Of a DNA stretch of 5,440 nt, positions 1 to 5,440 are shown in pieces (position 1 is the first letter of the stretch; each line of letters begins with the position of its first letter). This stretch comes from Clostridium sp. CAG:575 (GTDB taxonomy: Bacteria > Bacillota > Clostridia > TANB77 > CAG-508). The notes under the pieces were generated by a model. That model searched no databases and was not told the DNA's origin. It saw only the letters and a list, made by a program, of their open reading frames with translations. The DNA lies in contig FR884509.1 of the NCBI GenBank assembly GCA_000435535.1, positions 1-5,440 of the forward strand, written 5' to 3'. The translations under genes and the position numbers were made by a program.

Positions 1-212
1 TATCCCTCTGGGGCCTTTATTTCTTTGTATTTATATTCTCCATATTCTAGTGATGGTATTCCTATCTCACCTTTTTCATCTGTTGTTATTTGTATTGGGT
101 TTCCTGCACTATCTAGTACTGCATTTCCATCTTTGTCATATATTCCTATTATTGCTCCAGCTACTGGTATCGTGGTTCCTGTTTTATATTTTTTTATTTT
201 AGTTGCTCCCGC
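1..212 (-). other. SpaA/Cna-B-like domain 2 of the adhesin (partial)
   Basis: Residues 1226-1295 start a second prealbumin-like domain: TKIKKYKTGTTIPVAGA, a GIYDKDGN segment, TTDEKGEIGIPSL, then YKEIKAPEG at the edge, probably followed by Tyr. E1289 matches the catalytic Glu of the family. The crosslinking Lys is uncertain among K1232, K1233 and K1235, and the partner Asn is outside the window. All ten Ile codons from 1228 onward are ATA, whereas the neighbouring domain mixes ATA and ATT. Confidence 0.8.
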
Positions 213-3200
213 TACAGATGTAACTATTTTATTATAAAAAATTATCTTTGCATTTCCTTCTTCATCAAAAATCTTTACTTTATCATCATCAGTATCTTCA
301 AATGTTATAACTCCCTCATTAGAAACCGAAAATTTATATACTTCTGAATTCAACACATAACCATTAGGTGCTTTTACTTCTTGAATTGTATATTTACCCT
401 CTTTTAATTTAGTTAAACTAAACACACCATTTGAATTTGTTATGCCTTCTCTTACTATCTTTCCTTCCTCATTTTTTACTTCGAATTTTGCCCCTTTTAA
501 AACTTTTCCATTCATATCAGATTTTATAACAGGAAAGCTATAGTTATTTATTTCTAATTCAGTTCTTATAAACCAAATTTCACTCAATATTGGACATCCA
601 TGTTCAGTATATGATGATATTAAACCAAAGTCTTCTCCTACATGTTTTGAATAATCTAAATTGACATTTAAAATTTCTGTTCCATTATCACTAACAGTAA
701 TATTTGTTGGAGATGCCTTCATAACTAAGTTATGTATTGTCGCTGAAGTCTTATCAACAGACGCTATTGGTTCTCCTGCATATGACTCAACTGTCCTATC
801 AGCAGTTGTTTCAAATTCTTCTAAATTTACATTATCTAATCTATATAGACAAATTTTAGTTTCTTGAAATAATAATATATATCCTGATAATTCATTATTG
901 CTTCTACTAGCATTAAGTATAAAACCTGCTCCATCCAAAGTATGATAACTTGCCTTTGTTTCATCTAATATAAATGAAAACTTTTTTTCACCAGCATATT
1001 CATATTCTTTATATAAAAAATCCTTATACGATGTTGTACCATAACCATAAAATTTAAATGCTTCACTATCAACAATAATATGTTCTCCATTATAAGCAAA
1101 ATCATCTTTTGTAAATCTTGTATGCCATTCCCAATATGCATCATCATAATAATGATAATATGTATCTTTAAATATAGGTGTACTTACATTTTCCTCTATA
1201 CTCCAAATTTCATCAAAATCCCAATTATCATAAGTAATTATATTTTTTAATTCATCTAATGTTTGATGGATTCCCTTTCCCTCTTCATTACTTACATTCT
1301 CTATATAATAATACGAAGATACTAATTCTCCACTATTATTTCCTACAATTCCTCCTGATATCTCATTATTAACATTCTTTTGAATATTATCAATTGAATA
1401 TGTATTAGTTACATTACCAGAATTTTCTCCTATAATTCCTCCAATAACTGCTGTAGTTCCTTCTATATTTACTTTTCCTTTACTATATGAATTGATTACT
1501 TTCCCTCTTGATTTTCCAGCAATTCCACCTTCATATATATTTTTTATACTGTTTGCTATAATAGTACCTTTATTACTAGACGTACTTATCCATTCATTAT
1601 TTAACCCAATTATACCACCAACATATGCCGTCGTTACATTTCCAGTATTTTTAATTGTCCCTTCACTATTTGCTCTAGTAATTGTATTATCGTTACATCC
1701 AGCAACTTGACCAAAATATAAATGTTCTGCATCTCCCAAATTAGTTAATGTACCATTAGTAGAAGTATTTTCTAATTTTTCTATATTATATCCTGCAATT
1801 TGCCCCATATACAAAACTGTAGCATCACCTGAATTATTAATACTTCCGTTTATCTGTACATTTTTTATTACACCTTTATTATATCCGGCAATTCCACCAA
1901 TATAAGAAATATTATTATTAGCTTCCATATCAATTTTTAAATTTTCTATCTTTAAATCTTGAACAATTCCATAATTTTGTCCAAATATTCCAACATAATT
2001 ATCATCTGATTTCACTGTTAAATTGCTAATTTTATGATTATCTCCATTTAATGTTCCACTAAAAATCCTACTTGTATAATTAAAATTTTCAATATTAGTT
2101 GCATCTATATCCGTTGTTAATTTTAAATATTCTTTTCCAGTCAATAAATTGATTTTTGATAGTTGTTCAGCATTCTCTATACGAATAGGATTTTCTTCTG
2201 TGCCTTCTCCTGTAAATCCATCATAATTTATATTTTCTTTTAAAACTTGAATTGGCTTTTTCACACTCGCTAAATATGGAAAACTTTTTCCATTCTCATC
2301 TATCGTCCATATTGAATTAAAATTAAAGCCTCCAAATGTATCTTTATCAACCATTTCATCTACTGTTTTATCTAATCCTGTAGAATTATTAATTCCTGAA
2401 CTTGATAATCCCATCGTCTCTGTACACCAATAAGTTCCTGATATATACACATAATTATTAGCTATTAAGCCTATTATTCCTCCGGCAGAACCTGCTTCCG
2501 ATAAATTTTCTGTATTTATTCTTCCAAATGCATATGTATTATTTATTTGTATACTAAATCCTTTTCCTATAATTCCTCCAATGTAAGAATCTGATACCCC
2601 CTGTATATCTACATTCATATTTATAGCTGAAAAAGAATTTTTTAATATAGTTTTCATTCTCGCTTGATTTAAACTTGGATTCATTACTGTAGACTGTCCT
2701 ATTAATCCTCCTAAATAAAGTGGCATATTTACAGTTCTTACAATAATATTACCATTTGAATATGAATTTTGAATAGTCGGTTCACTTCCTCTATTATCAA
2801 TACATAAACCAATTAATCCTCCTATTGAAACCTCATCATTAATTGCATCTACCTCAATCAACGTATTAGTATAACTATTATTAACATTTCCAATTGAACC
2901 TCCAATTAATCCTCCTATATTTCCTGGTGATTTTGAACGTACTATAGCTTCTGAATATAAGTTACTTATACTATATCTATTATTTCCTTGTACATAATAG
3001 CCTATTAATCCTCCTATATAGGTATTATCACGCGATAAAAATCTTGAATTATTTATTACTCTACCATTTGAATTACAATTTTCTATCATCGTTCCTTTTC
3101 CAGAATTATTAACTACATTCTCTCCATTATATGCACCTATCAATCCTCCTAATTTACACATTTTATCCTCATCTGAATTATTTATTACTACTGCATTACT

Positions 3201-3887
3201 ACTACATTTTTCTATTATTGTACCATCTGCTACTCCTATTAATCCTCCTACTACTCTATCACCTAAAGCTTCTGTAATAACCTGTCCCGTTGTACTGCAA
3301 TTGTTTATTGTACCTGATAACCTTCCGAACATTCCTCCTATACTAGAATTTGTCGAATTATTTGAATCTTGTATAATATTATTTCCTATAATATGAATAT
3401 TTTCTATATCTTTCTGAGGATTTGCCCAACCAGCTAACCCTCCAACATATGTAATACCACCTTTATAACTTGACTTTGCTTTTATATTTTCAATGATTAA
3501 ATTTTGTACTCTTCCACGAAGAATTCCAAAAATTCCAACATATTGATCTGAGCTCTCAATATTAATATTAGAAATCTTATGATAATTTCCATCTAATATT
3601 CCACTATAATTTGGTATTATTTCAAATTTTTCATTTTCAAAATCAATATCTTTCATCAAAATATATTTGCTAGAACCATTAGAATTCTTTAACTGTTGAA
3701 AATCCTCAGCCGTATATATCCCCACATAACCATCCGGTACAGTATCTTGGCTGAGATTATAGTTTTCTACTTCTGCTTCACCACTTTCAGCAAAAACTAT
3801 TATATATTTTCCCAATGTTACATACATCAAAATTAAACTTGTAATAATTATAAATATCTTTTTTAAAATATTGTTAATCTTTTTCAC
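1..3887 (-). CDS. Giant GLUG-repeat / SpaA-domain surface adhesin, C-terminus missing (runs off left edge)
   Basis: One frame stays open for 1295 codons from a GTG at 3887 to the window edge; an AAGGAG site lies 7 nt upstream. Residues 1-33 form a signal peptide: a basic start (MKKINNILKK), a hydrophobic core, and a likely cut after VFA-33. Two beta-helix modules follow (about 52-540 and 557-907). Each opens with a cap of the form DID...SG.L.G..HKISN...YVGIFG, continues with GLUG repeats (GGLIG or GGIAG plus N.YS.G.V-like turns), and closes with an IW.I.EN...P motif. Residues 908-1117 are unrecognised. A complete SpaA/Cna-B-like domain covers 1118-1222 and a second begins near 1226, cut at APEG. 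GLUG and SpaA families are typical of large surface proteins, so I infer a wall-anchored adhesin that binds a host, mucus or community ligand; the ligand cannot be read from sequence. The sorting signal, if any, lies outside the window. It could instead be a non-adhesive surface-layer or stalk protein. Confidence 0.93.
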   Translation of the reverse strand, partial: MKKINNILKKIFIIITSLILMYVTLGKYIIVFAESGEAEVENYNLSQDTVPDGYVGIYTAEDFQQLKNSNGSSKYILMKDIDFENEKFEIIPNYSGILDGNYHKISNINIESSDQYVGIFGILRGRVQNLIIENIKAKSSYKGGITYVGGLAGWANPQKDIENIHIIGNNIIQDSNNSTNSSIGGMFGRLSGTINNCSTTGQVITEALGDRVVGGLIGVADGTIIEKCSSNAVVINNSDEDKMCKLGGLIGAYNGENVVNNSGKGTMIENCNSNGRVINNSRFLSRDNTYIGGLIGYYVQGNNRYSISNLYSEAIVRSKSPGNIGGLIGGSIGNVNNSYTNTLIEVDAINDEVSIGGLIGLCIDNRGSEPTIQNSYSNGNIIVRTVNMPLYLGGLIGQSTVMNPSLNQARMKTILKNSFSAINMNVDIQGVSDSYIGGIIGKGFSIQINNTYAFGRINTENLSEAGSAGGIIGLIANNYVYISGTYWCTETMGLSSSGINNSTGLDKTVDEMVDKDTFGGFNFNSIWTIDENGKSFPYLASVKKPIQVLKENINYDGFTGEGTEENPIRIENAEQLSKINLLTGKEYLKLTTDIDATNIENFNYTSRIFSGTLNGDNHKISNLTVKSDDNYVGIFGQNYGIVQDLKIENLKIDMEANNNISYIGGIAGYNKGVIKNVQINGSINNSGDATVLYMGQIAGYNIEKLENTSTNGTLTNLGDAEHLYFGQVAGCNDNTITRANSEGTIKNTGNVTTAYVGGIIGLNNEWISTSSNKGTIIANSIKNIYEGGIAGKSRGKVINSYSKGKVNIEGTTAVIGGIIGENSGNVTNTYSIDNIQKNVNNEISGGIVGNNSGELVSSYYYIENVSNEEGKGIHQTLDELKNIITYDNWDFDEIWSIEENVSTPIFKDTYYHYYDDAYWEWHTRFTKDDFAYNGEHIIVDSEAFKFYGYGTTSYKDFLYKEYEYAGEKKFSFILDETKASYHTLDGAGFILNASRSNNELSGYILLFQETKICLYRLDNVNLEEFETTADRTVESYAGEPIASVDKTSATIHNLVMKASPTNITVSDNGTEILNVNLDYSKHVGEDFGLISSYTEHGCPILSEIWFIRTELEINNYSFPVIKSDMNGKVLKGAKFEVKNEEGKIVREGITNSNGVFSLTKLKEGKYTIQEVKAPNGYVLNSEVYKFSVSNEGVITFEDTDDDKVKIFDEEGNAKIIFYNKIVTSVAGATKIKKYKTGTTIPVAGAIIGIYDKDGNAVLDSAGNPIQITTDEKGEIGIPSLEYGEYKYKEIKAPEG
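222..539 (-). other. SpaA/Cna-B-like domain 1 of the adhesin (complete)
   Basis: Residues 1117-1222 match the SpaA-like prealbumin-fold pattern: a first strand with VIKSD, then GKVLKGAKFEV, a TN.NGVFSL..L..G.Y turn, TIQEVKAPNGY, and a last strand IIFYNKI. In this family a Lys on the first strand and an Asn on the last can form an intramolecular isopeptide bond assisted by a buried Glu. The matching residues are K1122, E1170 and N1219. Such domains make stiff, protease-resistant stalks on Gram-positive surfaces. Confidence 0.85.
543..1163 (-). other. Unrecognised ~200-residue domain between beta-helix and SpaA region of the adhesin
   Basis: Residues 909-1115 lack GLUG heads and do not look like SpaA. 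The segment is rich in aromatic residues at its start (YYHYYDDAYWEWH), has a GAGFILN motif near 986-992, a GYILLF strand, ICLYRLD, and ends near SEIWFIRTEL (W1105). Alternating hydrophobic strands with few helices suggest a beta-sandwich, possibly a lectin or concanavalin-like jelly roll. That fold is an inference from pattern only. Its place between a rigid repeat shaft and the SpaA stalk is where a ligand-binding module could sit. Confidence 0.5.
1302..1898 (-). repeat. GLUG repeat array of beta-helix module 2 (about 7 copies)
   Basis: Residues 664-862 of the adhesin hold about seven repeats beginning GGIAG, GQIAG, GQVAG, GGIIG, GGIAG, GGIIG and GGIVG, spaced more evenly (about 25-37 residues) than in module 1. 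The array ends in SSYYYIEN, followed by a TLDEL...WDFDEIW.I.EN closing segment. The repeat head differs from module 1, where GGLIG dominates, so the two arrays diverged or were acquired separately. Confidence 0.82.
2430..3443 (-). repeat. GLUG repeat array of beta-helix module 1 (about 10 copies)
   Basis: Residues 149-486 of the adhesin hold about ten degenerate repeats. Each starts GGLIG, GGMFG or GGIIG and continues into an N..YS.G.V-like strand. At DNA level this shows on the + strand as a recurring aatcctcct word, for example near 2706, 2815, 2906, 3006 and 3241. Spacing varies from about 25 to 50 residues, so this is protein-level repetition and not a simple DNA tandem repeat. GLUG repeats are expected to stack as coils of a right-handed beta-helix. 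The module closes with GTYW (residues 484-487) and then an IWTIDEN motif near 526-532. Confidence 0.85.
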
Positions 3888-3894
3888 AGTTAAT

Positions 3895-3900
3895 CTCCTT
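3895..3900 (-). promoter_or_regulatory. Ribosome binding site that fixes the GTG start of the adhesin
   Basis: On the minus strand AAGGAG is followed by a 7-nt spacer (ATTAACT) and then GTG at 3887. No ATG lies nearby in frame until inside the hydrophobic core of the signal peptide (Met21), which would destroy the export signal. The GTG start is therefore well supported. Confidence 0.88.
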
Positions 3901-3924
3901 TAAATTTATCTTTTCACTACCTAT

Positions 3925-3953
3925 ATTATAATATTAAAATACTAAAGTTTAAA
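3925..3953 (-). promoter_or_regulatory. Probable sigma-A-type promoter of the adhesin gene
   Basis: A perfect TATAAT -10 box (minus strand, 3930-3925) lies 17 nt downstream of TTTAAA (3953-3948), which matches 4 of 6 positions of the TTGACA -35 consensus. Transcription would start near 3918 and give a leader of about 30 nt ending in the AAGGAG site. The DNA is very AT-rich, so the weak -35 could be chance; the -10 and the position are the stronger evidence. Confidence 0.6.
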
Positions 3954-4152
3954 TATGCTCAATAATTCAAAAACAAATGAGTCTTTATAATTACTACGGA
4001 TCATTAATTTAACGACAATTATTATTATATTAAGTTTATATTAAAATTTTATTACAGACTATATACTATTTTATTTATAAGCCTACGGTATCAATATATA
4101 GATCCTTTTGCATAAAAGACGACACAAACCATCTTCAGCTTAAATAATATAC
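3954..4152. other. Noncoding gap of about 200 nt between terminator and adhesin promoter
   Basis: I find no credible reading frame, RNA gene or known riboswitch here. The gap contains two similar short words on the + strand, ctacggatca (near 3993) and ctacggtatca (near 4083), which stand out because they are less AT-rich than their surroundings. The stretch from about 4080 to 4140 is also richer in G and C than the rest. It may be upstream regulatory DNA for the adhesin or the remnant of a lost gene. Confidence 0.5.
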
Positions 4153-4193
4153 AAAAAAGAAAAAGTATAAATTTTTGTTTACACTTTTTCTTT
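4153..4193 (-). terminator. Rho-independent terminator of the G5-SleB gene
   Basis: Arms at 4178-4193 and 4156-4171 form a 16-bp stem around a 6-nt loop (4172-4177). Read as minus-strand RNA the stem is fully paired, with one G-U pair; read as plus-strand RNA the same position is an A-C mismatch. The minus-strand 3' arm runs into a U-rich tail (TTTTTCTTTTTT). It begins 25 nt past the TAA of the hydrolase gene. The stem is A-U rich, so efficiency is uncertain. Confidence 0.85.
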
Positions 4194-4218
4194 ATAAATA
4201 AAATATAAAATTTTTCTT

Positions 4219-5238
4219 TTAAAAATACACATTTCCACCTATATAAGTACCCGCATGCGTTCCAGCAGCTCTAAAAGATAAATAACTATGATTTCTCTTA
4301 CCATTTAATGCATCTGTAACAGCTTGAACTACATATGAAGGATAATTTCCATTTAATCTTCTTCTCCAATTACTATCTATTGAATAACAAAATTGTCCTT
4401 TAGCTTTATACTGACTTAATGGATCAGAACCATTTCTTTTCCATTTAGTACTTTCTGCTCTATTACATGCTGTTGTAATTACTGCTAATGATCCAGTATA
4501 ACTTGATCCACATTCTTGAGCAGTAATAGCACACAATAAGTCCATTTCACTTGATGAATATGTCCACTTTCCACCACTATAAGCAACTTGAGTTGTTGAA
4601 TTTTTTTCTCTTGTAGTAGTTGCTGATCTTGATGTTACATTTTTGTTTACTTGAACTATTTTATTAACTGGTTCTGTAATTATTTTTTCTGATAATTGTA
4701 ATTTTTCTATTTCAATATCATTTTGATATTTTATTTTATATGTTATTTCTTTTAATCCATCTTTTCCTTGTTGAATTACTCTATTTGTAGTATTTGTTGA
4801 TGTTCCTGCTGTGTTTTTAGTAATTGTTTCAAATGGTATAGTAACTTGTTCAACAACAATTTTTTCTGTAATTGGAGCATAACTATTCATTAATTGTTCT
4901 AATGTTGTTTCTACTCCTGTTTGAGAAACTTCTACTATTTGAACTTCTGTATAAGATTTATCTACTATTTTTATAACAGTTCCTTCTTTTACTGTTTCTG
5001 TTAAATCTGGTACTGTTTTTTCATCATCTTCTAGTATAATATTATTTTCATCTAATATCTCTGATACAGTAGATTTAGATGTCAAAGCTGTTAATTCATA
5101 TCCATTTTTTAAAATAATTTTAACATCTTTTAAATTTGTATTAACTGCCATTACTCCTATTCCAGAAATCAAAATTAAAATGATGCTAACACATATAACT
5201 TTCATGATAGAAATCGAAGCTTTTTCTTGATTTTTCAT
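4219..5238 (-). CDS. DUF348-G5-SleB-like cell wall hydrolase, membrane-anchored or secreted
   Basis: A 339-residue exported protein. A hydrophobic segment at about 12-31 is a membrane anchor or signal peptide (possible cut after VMA-31). Residues about 37-92 look like a DUF348 ubiquitin-like domain (VKIILKNGYELTAL, STVSEILDENNI). Residues about 122-198 form a G5 domain (ITEKIVVEQVTIPFET through KIVQVNK), a family linked to wall polysaccharide binding. After a Ser/Thr-rich linker, residues 227-339 match the SleB/hydrolase_2 family of peptidoglycan lytic enzymes, with AITAQE (E242 the likely catalytic acid), LAVITTACNR, KGQF and a terminal IGGNVYF. The usual YabE-type proteins pair DUF348 and G5 with a 3D domain; here SleB takes that place. 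I infer a wall remodelling or lytic enzyme; a germination role is possible but not shown. ATG 5238 is preferred over an in-frame TTG at 5262, which lies upstream of the ribosome site and almost at the predicted transcript start. The gene has its own promoter and terminator. Confidence 0.92.
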   Translation of the reverse strand: MKNQEKASISIMKVICVSIILILISGIGVMAVNTNLKDVKIILKNGYELTALTSKSTVSEILDENNIILEDDEKTVPDLTETVKEGTVIKIVDKSYTEVQIVEVSQTGVETTLEQLMNSYAPITEKIVVEQVTIPFETITKNTAGTSTNTTNRVIQQGKDGLKEITYKIKYQNDIEIEKLQLSEKIITEPVNKIVQVNKNVTSRSATTTREKNSTTQVAYSGGKWTYSSSEMDLLCAITAQECGSSYTGSLAVITTACNRAESTKWKRNGSDPLSQYKAKGQFCYSIDSNWRRRLNGNYPSYVVQAVTDALNGKRNHSYLSFRAAGTHAGTYIGGNVYF

Positions 5239-5249
5239 AAAAATATTTA

Positions 5250-5257
5250 CCTCCTTT
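5250..5257 (-). promoter_or_regulatory. Ribosome binding site that decides the start of the G5-SleB gene
   Basis: AAAGGAGG on the minus strand precedes ATG 5238 by 11 nt, a slightly long spacing. An in-frame TTG at 5262 lies upstream of this site and would place the ribosome site inside the coding region, so the longer start is rejected. Confidence 0.85.
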
Positions 5258-5272
5258 GGCAATACATTTTTT

Positions 5273-5301
5273 ATTATAGCATTTATTTATATTTTTGTCA
5301 A
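5273..5301 (-). promoter_or_regulatory. Perfect-consensus sigma-A promoter with extended -10, for the G5-SleB gene
   Basis: The minus strand carries TTGACA (5301-5296), exactly 17 nt, then TATAAT (5278-5273), preceded by TGC, which gives the extended -10 motif TGnTATAAT. Transcription should begin near 5266, leaving a leader of about 28 nt with the ribosome site in its middle. This suggests strong, constitutive or repressor-limited expression. Confidence 0.9.
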
Positions 5302-5440
5302 ATTTGTCCAAAATCCGAATTTGCCTATATTAATACATTTTTTATAAAATTTAAATTTTTTATATTTATATTATATGTTTTTATTTTTCTTAATATGACA
5401 ATTATATAGAAACATCTCATGACAAAATTTTTGAACTATT
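5302..5440. other. AT-rich noncoding region upstream of the G5-SleB promoter
   Basis: No convincing gene is visible on either strand up to the edge. The + strand has a weak promoter-like pair, TTGTCC (5304-5309) and TATATT (5326-5331) with a 16-nt spacer, that could serve a divergent gene, but no start codon with a ribosome site follows. A palindromic run, aaaatttaaatttt, near 5347-5360 may only reflect base composition. Confidence 0.45.

Noticed and set aside
25..1710. Short open frames opposite or inside the adhesin gene (+ 25-237, + 661-867, + 1492-1710, - 965-1147)
   Set aside because: They have no ribosome site, low-complexity hydrophobic translations, and lie within a 1295-codon frame with clear domain content; they are by-products of that gene.
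1302..3443. CRISPR-like or DNA tandem repeat array suggested by the recurring aatcctcct word
   Set aside because: Spacing is irregular, the frame is open throughout, and the word simply encodes the GG(L/I)IG head of the GLUG repeats.
4080..4140. Possible cyclic-di-GMP riboswitch ahead of the adhesin gene, prompted by ACAAACCATC-like text
   Set aside because: The conserved core and the paired stems could not be laid out on either strand, and a separate promoter lies downstream of the segment.
5239..5262. Longer start (TTG at 5262) for the hydrolase gene
   Set aside because: It lies upstream of the AAAGGAGG site and only about 4 nt after the predicted transcription start, so it cannot use that ribosome site.
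5227..5409. + strand frame of 60 codons over the promoter of the hydrolase gene
   Set aside because: Its translation is almost only Phe, Ile and Tyr, as expected from random AT-rich DNA. It overlaps a strong minus-strand promoter and lacks a ribosome site.
5410..5440. Possible + strand gene start at the ATG near 5419
   Set aside because: No ribosome site precedes it and only about seven codons are visible before the edge.

Overview
The window comes from an AT-rich, Gram-positive-type genome, most likely an uncultured or gut-type member of the Firmicutes (Clostridia or a close relative). The basis is strong AT bias, A/T-ending codons, AGGAG-type ribosome binding sites, sigma-A-type promoters, an exported wall hydrolase with DUF348 and G5 domains, and a very large surface protein with SpaA/Cna-B-like domains. 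TGG is the only Trp codon seen and no in-frame TGA occurs, so the standard bacterial code fits. The genus cannot be fixed from this stretch.

Both genes are on the minus strand, so transcription runs right to left. From the right edge: about 140 nt of AT-rich noncoding DNA (5302-5440); a perfect-consensus promoter (5273-5301); a 339-residue membrane-anchored or secreted protein with the order TM, DUF348, G5, SleB-like hydrolase (4219-5238); a rho-independent terminator (4153-4193); about 200 nt with no gene (3954-4152); a second, weaker promoter (3925-3953); and a giant surface protein that starts with GTG at 3887 and is still open at the left edge. At least 1295 residues of it are visible.

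The giant protein takes up 71% of the window. It has a signal peptide, two successive GLUG-repeat beta-helix modules (about residues 52-540 and 557-907) that share the same N-terminal cap and the same C-terminal closing motif, a roughly 200-residue region that I do not recognise, one full SpaA-like domain with the three residues expected for an isopeptide crosslink, and the start of a second SpaA-like domain. The missing C-terminus probably holds more SpaA domains and a wall-sorting signal; that part is inference.

Both products act at the cell envelope: one probably remodels peptidoglycan and the other is probably a stalked adhesin. Each has its own promoter and a terminator lies between them, so they look like neighbouring single-gene units, not one operon. 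I see no tRNA, rRNA, CRISPR array, insertion sequence or recognisable riboswitch. The least understood parts are the roughly 200-residue region of the adhesin and the noncoding gap between the genes.
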